Shown here: one piece after another, positions 42,689-50,804 of the stretch
How the letters are laid out: each line of letters opens with the position of its first letter
Position numbering within the stretch: position 1 is the first letter of the stretch
DNA from: CAVZXS01 sp963779325
GTDB taxonomy: Bacteria > Bacteroidota > Bacteroidia > Chitinophagales > Chitinophagaceae
Assembly: GCA_963779325.1 (NCBI GenBank)
Contig: CAVZXS010000007.1
Coordinates: 186,001 to 250,000, forward strand
DNA: 64,000 bases
Direction: 5' to 3'
Notes under the pieces: generated by a model
Told to the model about the DNA's origin: nothing
The model's input: the letters and a program-made list of their open reading frames with translations, nothing else
The model's database searches: none
Position numbers and translations under genes: made by a program

Positions 42689-43987
42689 TCATGGGGGCGT
42701 TATTACTTCTCCCACCAAAAAAACACTGCCACAAACTAAAATCAAATCTTCTTTTTCAGCTTTTATCATTGCTTCTTTCAAGGCGATGTTTACATTGGCA
42801 AAGGTTTTTCCGGCTAAACCTTTTTTTTCTCCTTCGGCCTTCAATGTTTCAGCATCCATTGCACGGGGAATAGCGGCTTGTGTAAAATAATATTCGGCAG
42901 ACTTTGGCAGCAGCGAAAGCACTTTACCAATCTCTTTATCTTTTACCATACCTAAAATGATATGCAGGTTTTTATGCGGCGTTAGTTCCAATTGCTGTAC
43001 TATTTGTTTTACGCCGTCTTCATTATGTCCTACATCCAATACTACAGTTGGGTTATGATGAATAATTTCCCAACGACCGTGCAAACCCGTTAATTTTTTT
43101 ACATGCGGCAATGCTTTTTGTATAATGTGTTCATTTGTTTTCCAACCCATATTATGTAATACAGCACATGCTTCCAAAACTAGTCAACAGGTTTTTAGTT
43201 TGGTAAATACCGGTAAGATCAAGATGAAAAGTTTGCGATCGGTTTTATGTTCTTCCGCTACTTCGACAACCAGTTCATGATGCTGCCATTGCCAATCGGG
43301 AGTATTTCTTTTTTTATCGGCAAAACTGATTGCAGCATTTTTTTCTTTTGCTTTATTTAAAAAAACGGGGGCTGTTATTATATTGTGTTCTCCCAACTAC
43401 TACCGGTGATATTTTCTTTTATGATGCCCGCTTTTTCACCGGCAATGGCTTCCAATGTATTGCCCAGCATATTCATATGGTCGTAGCCAATATTGGTAAT
43501 AATAGAAAGTTCGGGAGTGATAATATTGGTACTGTCCAACCGGCCGCCCAGATCCTACTTCAATTACTGCGATGTCAACTTGCTGCTCCGCAAAATAATC
43601 AAAAGCCATCGCGACGGTTATTTCAAAAAAACTGGGTTGTATTTCTTCAATCAGCGGTTTTATTTTTTCGGTAAAATCGATTACAAATTCTTCACTCACC
43701 TCTTTACCGTCAATTTTTATTCTTTCCCTGAAATCTTTTAAGTGCGGCGATGTGTACAAACCGGTTTTATACCCGGCCGTTTGCAGCACGGCCGCCAGCA
43801 TATGACTTACTGATCCTTTGCCGTTAGTGCCGGCAATATGTATGCTTTTAAATTTTTTCTGCGGATTATTTAATTGATTACAAAGTGTAATGGTATTGGT
43901 TAAATCATTTTTAAAAGCGGCTGCTCCAATACGGCTGTACATGGGCAAGCGGGAAAAAAGATAGTTGATGGTTTCGGCGTAGTTCAT
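42689..43987 (-). pseudogene. folC: Folylpolyglutamate/dihydrofolate synthase, multiply frameshifted
   Basis: FolC motifs are spread over several frames. The first (43436-43987) has SIHIAGTNGKGSVSHMLAA and PHLKDFRERI, and breaks at IEVGSGR. An extra T near 43551-43553 explains it; removing the base restores LGGRLDSTNIITPELSIITN. Further frame changes near 43395-43410, 43225-43235 and 43180-43186 are needed to reach KAKEKNAAISFADKK, FHLDLTGIYQTKNLLT and VLEACAVLHNMGW, then DVGHNEDGVKQI and LVCGSVFLVGEV. FolC adds glutamate to folates and is normally essential, so either the sequence is wrong here or another gene supplies the function. Confidence 0.85.
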
Positions 43988-43996
43988 TAATAAAAT

Positions 43997-44194
43997 TTAT
44001 TCTGCGGGTTTTTTCAGCATAAACAATTTTGCAACGGCGAAAATAATACCTGCGCAAATGGTAATCATTCCAAGAGTCAATAATTCATCTGCATACGGCC
44101 AATGTCTTATTTTAAACAGCGCACCGATTATTTGTATTAAATACCCGATAAGAAAAATGGAGAGAGGCCATTTGAAAAAGTAAAGTCGCTTCAT
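43997..44194 (-). CDS. GldL-like two-helix membrane peptide
   Basis: The 65-residue protein is two membrane helices (about 8-26 and 38-58) joined by IIGALFKIRHWPYADELLTLG. That middle segment strongly resembles the first part of GldL, the T9SS/gliding motor protein, where GALFKIQHWPW is conserved. Here only that part exists, without the cytoplasmic tail or the partner GldM. The stop is 10 bp before the folC start on the same strand. The function is unknown; a small membrane subunit or a relic of GldL are both possible. Confidence 0.75.
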   Translation of the reverse strand: MKRLYFFKWPLSIFLIGYLIQIIGALFKIRHWPYADELLTLGMITICAGIIFAVAKLFMLKKPAE

Positions 44195-44330
44195 TCAATT
44201 AATTTTTTCAAAAATATGTTATTAGCAATTACATTTTTGAAAACAAATCAAAAGCCGGCCAATCCTTATTTCGAAACTCGGTATCCAGAGCGCTATAATT
44301 TAATAAAAATTACCGGGTTGCAGGAGTTTA

Positions 44331-44693
44331 AATCCGCCAAAGGCGGATGATATTGTTATAGAATCATCAATTTAAAGGTTAAGTAAACTCCGAAGAGCAA
44401 TGTCATTAAGTTAAGAGCTTTCAATTGCCTTGCCCTTCAGGGCAAGGATAAAATGTTGATAGATTGTATTGGCTTTAGCCCAAAAAACGATTTGGCTAAA
44501 GCCTGCAATACAAAAACAATTGCTATCACCGCCCTGAAGCCTGCCCGAACGGAACGGGCGGGGGCGGTGCAAATTATCAGTTGATCCTTAAATTAATGAC
44601 ATTGGCCGAAGGGGTGATATTTTATACCTCCGTTCGGTGTTTAGCAGTTTCATTATACCTGTTACTATAACAATATCATCCGCAGGGCGGATT
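44331..44693. repeat. Outer palindromic element interrupted by A2
   Basis: Inverted repeats at 44331-44361 and 44665-44693 (each containing ATCCGCC and GGATGATATTGTTATAG or complement) enclose the A2 element. The parts between each arm and A2 carry small CTCCG/CGGAG hairpins. The simplest reading is an older element into which A2 later inserted. The 630-bp gap between the GldL-like and TonB genes is filled mostly by these repeats. Confidence 0.6.
44399..44603. mobile_element. Hairpin-rich element A2
   Basis: A 205-bp element with ends AATGTCATTAAGTTAAG and the complement ending AATGACATT. It is nearly identical, in reverse orientation, to A1 at 7093-7264, sharing GCCTTGCCCTTCAGGGCAAGG and the GCCCG/CGGGC hairpin. 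It contains about 35 bp more: a second arm that pairs with GGCTTTAGCC to make a long hairpin. No coding potential. Confidence 0.78.
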
Positions 44694-44777
44694 CTTCCGG
44701 CATTTTAAAGTGAGAAATTACCCGAAAGATTTCGGTGCTAAAAACTTCTTTAAACTTATAAGTGGTTTTTAAAATAA

Positions 44778-44811
44778 AAATGCCGTCCTGATATTTATCA
44801 AAACGGCATTC
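44778..44811 (-). terminator. Terminator of the TonB gene
   Basis: An 8-bp stem (AATGCCGT and ACGGCATT) with a loop of about 15 bases lies 18 bp after the TonB stop codon. On the minus strand it is followed by a T-rich run. Confidence 0.75.
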
Positions 44812-44828
44812 AAAAAAATTTATACTTA

Positions 44829-45716
44829 CTACTTAACAGTAAAATTAAATATCACTTTTCCTTTTTGCCCGCCGGGGCTTGCGCCAAATTTTAATTGAAA
44901 AGCCCTGCGCCTTGCAATCTCTTTCATTTCCGCAGTAGCTGTTCCGGTACTGCCTTTCGGTTGGTATGTAGCCGATGTTACTTTGCCACTTTCATTTACT
45001 GCTATATCCATCGCAATTTTCGCATTGTTATTAAACTCGTCTTCAAAACTTTGCGGAGGTAAATTAAAAACCTGTGTCCCGAAATTTTTTGGCCCTGTAC
45101 CATTTCCATTTCCTCCGCCGCTGCCATTACCGCTACCGCCACCACTTCCGTTGCCGGTGCCTACACCATTGCCTGCCCCTGAACCGCCGCTTCGGTTATA
45201 ATCTTCTGCCGCGCCACCACCTGTGCCGCTACCACCGGTTGTTTTGCCCAATGTAGCTTTTGGTCTTGGCGGTGCGGGTGGTGCAGGATTAGGTACTTCT
45301 TTTGGCTTAGGTAAAGGAGTATTACTGTTTACTTTAACGGCTGTAGGTTTAGGATTAACCGGTTTTTTAATTTCAACTTCTTCTTTATTCGCATCATTCG
45401 TTTCTACATCTTTCGATTCTTCTTCGCCGGGAGTGGGAGGGCTTGGGGGTGCAACACCCGGGTCGCCAATTGCTTGTACGGGATTGCCGCCACCACCACC
45501 ACCTTCCTGTACAGGTGGTATAAATTCTTCAATGGGTTCATCTGCAATACTTATCTCAACAAGATTATCCGGAACCGGAACAGGGTTCTCGGGTATTTTC
45601 CAACGTATAAAAATAATTGCCAAGACCAACAGGATAGCTGTAAATAATGTGTAGCCTGCCGCTTTGGTATTCTTTTTTGTTTCAGATTGTTTTGTCATTA
45701 CTATGGAGTTAGTCAT
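44829..45716 (-). CDS. TonB-like energy transducer
   Basis: The 295-residue protein has one N-terminal membrane helix (about 20-42, AAGYTLFTAILLVLAIIFIRW), a long Pro/Glu/Lys-rich periplasmic linker, a Gly/Ser/Asn-rich stretch (about 165-215) and a short TonB/TolA-like C-terminal domain (MDIAVNESGKVTSATYQPKG, AFQLKFGASPGGQKGKVIFNFTV). It would couple the proton-motive force to outer-membrane transport. In many Bacteroidota this gene sits in exbB-exbD-tonB-folC order. Here the remains of folC follow and no exbB/exbD is upstream, where a repeat element lies instead. An internal ATG six codons later is a possible start. Confidence 0.82.
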   Translation of the reverse strand: MTNSIVMTKQSETKKNTKAAGYTLFTAILLVLAIIFIRWKIPENPVPVPDNLVEISIADEPIEEFIPPVQEGGGGGGNPVQAIGDPGVAPPSPPTPGEEESKDVETNDANKEEVEIKKPVNPKPTAVKVNSNTPLPKPKEVPNPAPPAPPRPKATLGKTTGGSGTGGGAAEDYNRSGGSGAGNGVGTGNGSGGGSGNGSGGGNGNGTGPKNFGTQVFNLPPQSFEDEFNNNAKIAMDIAVNESGKVTSATYQPKGSTGTATAEMKEIARRRAFQLKFGASPGGQKGKVIFNFTVK

Positions 45717-45860
45717 ACAAATTTACATTTATGTTCGTTATGGTGCCGGTCTTTTTCTGTATTCTTACCTAACGATGCAATTTGCATGCAACTTGCACAG
45801 AACTGAATATTAAAACTGTTAAAATTTAGCTTTGAAATAATACTATCCGGTCGGAACGGT

Positions 45861-46133
45861 TATTTTAGCTAAGCTCCGAAGGAGTTCCGTGTTTATAGCT
45901 GAGCAATAACTTATTAGCAGCACCTGCTCCATGGGAGCCCCGTAAACTTGTCCGTAGATATTTACAATATTGTATCTGCACGATCTTATTTTTAAGGAGT
46001 ATTTTTTTTTGAATGTATTAGTCAGTAAATGATAAATTTCACGGGACTCCCATGGAGCCGGACTACCATACTGAGGCGGTTTTCTATAAACACGATGCCC
46101 TGCCGGGGCATCGTTACTTTACTTAATTACATC
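45861..46133. mobile_element. Hairpin-rich element A5 (degenerate)
   Basis: A 273-bp copy in the same orientation as A4. It keeps the hairpins (GCTCCGAAGGAGT, GCTCCATGGGAGC, ACTCCCATGGAGC, GCCCTGCCGGGGC) and the AAACACGATGCC segment. Its ends have drifted (left TATTTTAGCTAAG, right TTACTTAATTACATCG). It fills the gap between the TonB and SDR genes. Confidence 0.65.
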
Positions 46134-46150
46134 GTTGATATCCCGAAAGG

Positions 46151-46879
46151 TTACCCTATTCTCTTATAAATCCAATAGGGGAGGCATTTCATTATCCATG
46201 CAATCAATGCCCAACGACGGGTGATATATACCCTGCGTTTTTTGTTTTTGATAGCCTTATAAATTTGTTTTACAGCTTTATCAACAGGCGCTACCCAAAA
46301 CTGCCCGTTGCCCTTGGCCATTTTGGTTTTTATAAAACCCGGTTGTATATCTGTTGTATAAATTAAAAGATCGGGGTTTTGTTTTTTTAGTTTCCGTGCT
46401 TTCATAGCCAAACCTTCCATATATATACTCATAAAAGCCTTGCTTGCACTGTACGCCGGCGCAAAGCTGTTGCCGCGTATGGAAGCGATGGAAGAAGTAG
46501 CGGCAATATGGCCGTGTCCCTGTTTTATAAAATAATTAAAAGCGTAGTTTACTATTTCTATAAAACCGTTTACATTAATGCCCACCGTTTGTTTTTCAAT
46601 TTTCCAATCCAATGTTTCGCTCGGGTCACCGTAACCGGCATTGTAAACCAATAAATCAATGCCGCCCGTTCTGCCAATCAGTTTTTTTACATGCTGTATA
46701 TTTTCCGTACCGGTTACATCAAAGCATTCGGTAAAAATGCGGTCGGGGTATAATCGTTTTATTTCTTCCAATAATTCATTTCTGCGACCTGTAATACCAA
46801 CGGTGCAATTATCTTTGGCGAATTGAATCGCTAATTCTTTCCCAATACCCGAAGTAGCACCTATGATGATTACTTTCAT
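46151..46879 (-). CDS. Short-chain dehydrogenase/reductase
   Basis: The 242-residue protein is a classical SDR: nucleotide loop IIGATSGIGKELAIQFA (about 4-20), LLVYNAGYGDP (the NNAG equivalent), the catalytic Ser in AATSSIASIRGNSFAPAYSASKAFMSIY with Y-x-x-x-K near 147-151, and the C-terminal substrate loop DIQPGFIKTKMA. The C-terminal region is basic and hydrophobic (VYITRRWALIAWIMKCLPYWIYKRIG), so it may attach to membrane, as in the DltE-like group. The substrate is unknown. It stands alone. Confidence 0.88.
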   Translation of the reverse strand: MKVIIIGATSGIGKELAIQFAKDNCTVGITGRRNELLEEIKRLYPDRIFTECFDVTGTENIQHVKKLIGRTGGIDLLVYNAGYGDPSETLDWKIEKQTVGINVNGFIEIVNYAFNYFIKQGHGHIAATSSIASIRGNSFAPAYSASKAFMSIYMEGLAMKARKLKKQNPDLLIYTTDIQPGFIKTKMAKGNGQFWVAPVDKAVKQIYKAIKNKKRRVYITRRWALIAWIMKCLPYWIYKRIG

Positions 46880-46984
46880 GTTTTAAAAATATGTATTATT
46901 GTAATAATTTAAAAGGGATTATTCCCCTAAAAATTGTTAGTGTATTTTTTTAAAACCATTAATTAATCCATTCAAACTGAATTT

Positions 46985-47416
46985 ATGAAGAAGTATTTTA
47001 TCCTTTGCTTTCTTATTAGTGGATATTTCTCCGGTTTTGCCAATGAAATTAAAAAGCCGGTTGAGGATTCCGCATTTATCTATATTTACAGGGCGGGTCA
47101 ATTTTCAGGGTCTTTATCCAATTGGGCTATGTTTGTTGATGATAAAAGGATTTGCAAATTGAGTAACGGAAAATTTATTAAAGTTTACGTTACTCCCGGT
47201 AAGCACAAAGTGTCAGCCAAAATCGGCGGGGTTGACTTATTTAAAAAAGAAACGGAAGTAGAAATAGAAGTTGAGGCCGGTGGTACTTATTATGTTGCCT
47301 GTAATATAAAACAGAGTATTACAAGAGCAAGGCTGGAGATGATTGAGGTAACAAAAAGTACAGGACAAAAGCAAATGGAAAAGATGACCGTGGATAAGTG
47401 CCAGGAAGCGGAATAA
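46985..47416 (+). CDS. Exported DUF2846 protein
   Basis: The 143-residue protein has a signal peptide (MKKYFILCFLISGYFSGFAN). A DUF2846-type beta domain follows: FIYIYRAGQFSGSLSNWAMFVDDKRICKLSNGKFIKVYVTPGKH, ending VEAGGTYYVACNIKQS. The domain is widespread and has no known function. It is followed within 70 bp by ccmB on the same strand, but an actual link with haem export is only positional. Confidence 0.85.
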   Translation: MKKYFILCFLISGYFSGFANEIKKPVEDSAFIYIYRAGQFSGSLSNWAMFVDDKRICKLSNGKFIKVYVTPGKHKVSAKIGGVDLFKKETEVEIEVEAGGTYYVACNIKQSITRARLEMIEVTKSTGQKQMEKMTVDKCQEAE

Positions 47417-47483
47417 GTATATTTATAAAACCTCTGTTATCGGTTCATTAAACCACATATGGGCTTTATTTAAAAAAGATGTA

Positions 47484-48095
47484 TTGCTTGAGATAAGACA
47501 GCAATATACTTTCTATGGTATAATGCTGTACATACTGGCCACCATCTTTGTTTTGTTTTTGGCCATGCAGGAGCCCGAAAGTGCTGTTTGGAACGGACTG
47601 TTTTGGGTAATACAATTATTTATTTGCATCAATGCGGTGGCTAAAAGTTTTTTACAGGAAAGTCGCGGTCGCATGTTATATTTCTATTCAATAGCCGGAC
47701 CCCGTGATTTTATTTTGGCCAAGCTCTTATTTAATTCCTTGCTCATGCTGGCGATGAGTTTACTCAGCTTAATATTATTTACATTATTTCTTGGCAATCC
47801 TGTTCAAAAAATTTTACCGTTTATCGGTTTGGTTATGTTGGGTGGTTGGGGATTAAGTTTAGTATTTACTTTCCTGGCCGCTATAGCCGCCAAGGCGCAG
47901 CAGAATGCCGCCATCATGGCTATACTTGGGTTCCCGGTTATTTTACCCCAACTAATTTTATTAATGAAAGCAAGTACGGCCGCTTTTACCCTGGGTGCAG
48001 TTATACCTCTTAATACAGTTTTATTATTGACCGCGCTGGATTGTATGATTATTCTGCTGGCTGTTATATTATTCCCTTTTTTATGGAAGGATTAA
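47484..48095 (+). CDS. ccmB: Haem exporter subunit CcmB-like
   Basis: The protein has at least 203 residues and six membrane helices: about 10-27, 38-55, 82-102, 112-135, 142-160 and 172-195. It has the CcmB core motifs SFLQESRGRMLYFYSIAG, FLAAIAAKAQQNAAIMAILGFPVILPQLIL and a C-terminal FLWKD. CcmB is the membrane part of an ABC-type haem or thiol exporter for cytochrome c maturation. The chosen TTG is not certain: the same frame runs upstream without ATG, GTG or other TTG and encodes HIWALFKKDVLLEIRQQ, the usual CcmB beginning. An ATT at 47421 or another atypical start may be used. No CcmA ATPase is adjacent. Its stop codon begins a long heptad tract. Confidence 0.82.
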   Translation: MLEIRQQYTFYGIMLYILATIFVLFLAMQEPESAVWNGLFWVIQLFICINAVAKSFLQESRGRMLYFYSIAGPRDFILAKLLFNSLLMLAMSLLSLILFTLFLGNPVQKILPFIGLVMLGGWGLSLVFTFLAAIAAKAQQNAAIMAILGFPVILPQLILLMKASTAAFTLGAVIPLNTVLLLTALDCMIILLAVILFPFLWKD

Positions 48096-48276
48096 TGCAA
48101 TAGACGATATGCAATGGGCAAAAAGTCAAAAGTCAAAAAATAAAAGAATAATATCCAATATCTAAATACTATATACTTAATACTAATATCTAAATACTTT
48201 CCGACTTCCTGCTTCTGAATTCTTCCCTCGCAGCCCCGATTCTTGTTTTGTTTCTTGAACTCCGTTCCCTTATTTT
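48095..48276. repeat. About 26 phased heptamers from the ccmB stop codon
   Basis: From the ccmB stop codon to about 48276 the sequence holds the 7-bp register, with units such as ATGCAAT (twice), AAGTCAA, ATATCTA, AATACTA, TCCTGCT and TCTGAAT. The base composition changes along the tract from A-rich to CT-rich while phase is kept. It fills most of the gap to ccmC. Confidence 0.8.
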
Positions 48277-48331
48277 TGCTACCTGAACAATTGTTAGTGC
48301 TTTGTGAAAGGCATAACAATAAAATAACTAT

Positions 48332-49027
48332 ATGCATAAATCCTGGTGGAAAATAGTAAGTGTCGCTTTACTTGTTTACACATTTGTTGCCGGGCTATTA
48401 TTAAACGTACCCCGTCTGCCGGCCCTCGGCGAAACCATCCGTAATTTGTATTTCCATGTTTGTATGTGGTTTGGTATGATGATACTTTTTACGATTTCGG
48501 TCGTATATGCTGTAAAATATTTGCGCGGCAATAAATTAATACATGATATATATGCCCGCCAGTTTACCGTGGTGGGTATTTTGTTTGGCGTATTGGGTTA
48601 TGCTACCGGCGCTATTTGGATGAGTTATACATGGGCCGATCCCAACAACCCGGCATTTGAATCTTTCTCTGCTATTGCAAGAGAACCTAAATTGATTGGC
48701 GCGGCCATAGCTTTGCTGGTTTATTTCGCTTACCTTATTTTGCGGGATTCGATACACGACATTGATAAAAAAGCAAGAGTAAGCGCCGTTTATAACATAT
48801 TCGCATATGCTATGCTTTTCCCTTCTATTTGGATATTGCCCAGAGTACTGCCAAGCCTGCACCCCGGGCAAGACGGTAACCCGGCGCTTGATACAAAAGA
48901 TATAGATAACAGTATGCGGATTATTTTTTACCCGGCTGTTATAGGCTGGACATTGCTCGGTGTTTGGATTGCTACACTTAAAATCAGGCTGAATATAATT
49001 AAAGAAAGAAAACTGCTTAAAGGATAA
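48332..49027 (+). CDS. ccmC: Cytochrome c biogenesis protein CcmC
   Basis: The 231-residue protein has six membrane helices and the CcmC architecture: LPALGETIRNLYFHVCMWFGMM (first haem-ligand His in the RNLYFHV loop, about 36-42), GYATGAIWMSYTWADPNNPAF (the Trp-rich haem-handling loop, shorter than the canonical WGTWWVWDAR), and ARVSAVYNIFAYAMLFPSIWILPRVLPSLHP with the second His. It loads haem onto CcmE in system I maturation. It is followed by ccmD 4 bp later. Confidence 0.9.
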   Translation: MHKSWWKIVSVALLVYTFVAGLLLNVPRLPALGETIRNLYFHVCMWFGMMILFTISVVYAVKYLRGNKLIHDIYARQFTVVGILFGVLGYATGAIWMSYTWADPNNPAFESFSAIAREPKLIGAAIALLVYFAYLILRDSIHDIDKKARVSAVYNIFAYAMLFPSIWILPRVLPSLHPGQDGNPALDTKDIDNSMRIIFYPAVIGWTLLGVWIATLKIRLNIIKERKLLKG

Positions 49028-49030
49028 TTT

Positions 49031-49249
49031 ATGAGAAAACTTTCCGTTCTTCTTACTGCACTGCTATTTTCATTTTCAAGTTTTGCACAAACCGGTATGC
49101 CTGATGCGGAAATGGCTGACCTGATGCGAAGCAACGGAAGAATTTATGTGGTTGTAGCCGTTATGCTTACCATACTTATCGGTCTTGTTTTATATATCGT
49201 ACGATTGGATAAGAAGATAAGCGCTATGGAAAAAGAAAAAAGGGATTAG
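49031..49249 (+). CDS. CcmD-like small membrane protein
   Basis: The 72-residue protein has a short Sec-like leader (MRKLSVLLTALLFSFSSFAQ), an acidic stretch (DAEMADLMRSNGRIYVVV), one membrane helix (about 40-58, VAVMLTILIGLVLYIVRL) and a basic tail (DKKISAMEKEKRD). This is the usual Bacteroidota CcmD-family form, with an added signal-like N-terminus, and the gene directly follows ccmC. CcmD helps release holo-CcmE. Function is assigned by position and type. Confidence 0.82.
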   Translation: MRKLSVLLTALLFSFSSFAQTGMPDAEMADLMRSNGRIYVVVAVMLTILIGLVLYIVRLDKKISAMEKEKRD

Positions 49250-49294
49250 CAATAAAGAAATTTTTTTTAATCATTCATATAAAATCTAACGAAC

Positions 49295-50713
49295 ATGTCT
49301 GCCAATCATGAATATAGTTTTTTCGGTGCGGTTGAAAAAAGTTTCGACAAAGCCGCCAAGTTTACTTCTATCGATCCGGGTTTGCTTGAGCAAATCAAGC
49401 AGTGTAACTCCGTGTACAGGATGCACTTTCCCGTAAAAATTGGTGATAAAATAGAAGTCATTAAAGCTTACCGCGTACAACACTCGCATCATAAAACGCC
49501 GTGCAAAGGCGGTATTCGTTTTGCTACTTCGGTAAACTTGGATGAAGTAATGGCCTTAGCCGCGTTGATGACATACAAATGCGCCATTGTAAATGTACCT
49601 TTTGGCGGAGCTAAAGGCGGTATCTCCATTGATCCGAAAAAGTATACGCCGTATGAACTGGAAAAAATTACCCGTCGTTATACACATGAGTTGATCAAGA
49701 AAAATTTTATAGGCCCGGGTACCGATGTACCTGCGCCTGATTATGGAACCGGCGAAAGAGAAATGGCCTGGATATTAGATACCTATACAAGTATGAAGCC
49801 CGGCGAGATTGATGCAGCGGGTTGTGTAACCGGTAAGCCGGTAACACAGGGCGGTGTTCGCGGTCGTCGCGAAGCAACGGGCTTGGGTGTTTTCTTTGGC
49901 ATACGCGAAGTTTGTAACATGCCTGATACAATGAAAAAATTGGGATTGCCTATAGGCATTGAAGGGAAAACAGTAGTAGTACAGGGCTTGGGTAATGTAG
50001 GTTATCATGCCGCCAAATTTTTCCGCGAAGGGGGTGCAAAAGTTATTGCATTGGCCGAGTATGAAGGAGCAATTATGAACCCGGCCGGGTTGAATGAAGA
50101 AGATGTATTTCAACACAGAAAGAAAACAGGTTCTATTTTAAATTTCCCCGGCGCTACAAATATCGCCAACTCAACGGATGCATTGGAAATTGAATGTGAT
50201 ATTTTAATCCCCGCTGCATTGGAAAATGTAATTAACGGAGAAAACGCACCGAGGATAAAAACAAAAATAATAGGAGAGGCTGCTAACGGTCCGCTTACAC
50301 CTGAAGCAGATGAAGAATTTATCAAACGAGGAATATTGGTAGTACCCGATATGTATTTAAATGCAGGCGGTGTTACGGTATCTTATTTTGAGTGGCTAAA
50401 AAACCTGAGCCATGTGCGTTACGGACGTATGGAAAAAAGATTTACAGAGGATATGAATAGTAAAATATTGGGACAGATAGAAGGCTTGACCGGTAAAAAA
50501 GTAGAGACATCGGAAAGAGATATGATTATGCACGGCGCCGATGAGGTAGACCTGGTACGCAGCGGTTTGGAAGAAACGATGATTGCCGCTACAAAAGAAA
50601 TTATGGATTGCTGGAAAAGTAATCCTACCATACCTGATATGCGTACGGCCGCGTATGTAGTTGCTATCAATAAAGTTGGAACCAGCTACGCCGAGTTGGG
50701 TATATTTCCGTAA
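49295..50713 (+). CDS. Glu/Leu/Phe/Val-type dehydrogenase (glutamate dehydrogenase-like)
   Basis: The 472-residue protein has the amino-acid dehydrogenase fold: KTPCKGGIRFATSVNLDEVMALAALMTYKCAIVNVPFGGAKGGISID (about 70-115, with substrate-binding and catalytic Lys), GPGTDVPAPDYGTGEREMAWI, the NAD(P) loop VVVQGLGNVGYHAAKFFREGG (about 230-250), GEAANGPLTPEADE and DMYLNAGGVTVSYFEWLKNLSHV. It interconverts glutamate and 2-oxoglutarate with ammonia. Specificity for NAD or NADP cannot be set with confidence. It is followed by a strong bidirectional terminator. Confidence 0.93.
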   Translation: MSANHEYSFFGAVEKSFDKAAKFTSIDPGLLEQIKQCNSVYRMHFPVKIGDKIEVIKAYRVQHSHHKTPCKGGIRFATSVNLDEVMALAALMTYKCAIVNVPFGGAKGGISIDPKKYTPYELEKITRRYTHELIKKNFIGPGTDVPAPDYGTGEREMAWILDTYTSMKPGEIDAAGCVTGKPVTQGGVRGRREATGLGVFFGIREVCNMPDTMKKLGLPIGIEGKTVVVQGLGNVGYHAAKFFREGGAKVIALAEYEGAIMNPAGLNEEDVFQHRKKTGSILNFPGATNIANSTDALEIECDILIPAALENVINGENAPRIKTKIIGEAANGPLTPEADEEFIKRGILVVPDMYLNAGGVTVSYFEWLKNLSHVRYGRMEKRFTEDMNSKILGQIEGLTGKKVETSERDMIMHGADEVDLVRSGLEETMIAATKEIMDCWKSNPTIPDMRTAAYVVAINKVGTSYAELGIFP

Positions 50714-50741
50714 AGTATTTTTTTGAGTTTTGTAATTATAA

Positions 50742-50777
50742 AAAAAAATCTCAGTCGAATTCGGCTGAGATTTTTTT
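50742..50777. terminator. Bidirectional terminator between gdh and pgk
   Basis: A perfect 13-bp stem (AAAAAAATCTCAG with its complement) closes a 10-base loop. A-run and T-run flank it, so it serves both the glutamate dehydrogenase gene and the convergent pgk. Confidence 0.92.
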
Positions 50778-50804
50778 ATGTATTTTATTTTTAAGTAAAT
50801 GAAA

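Noticed and set aside
45223..45654. A long frame opposite the TonB gene
   Set aside because: Its Pro/Gly/Ser-rich sequence is the complement of the TonB linker, not a gene.
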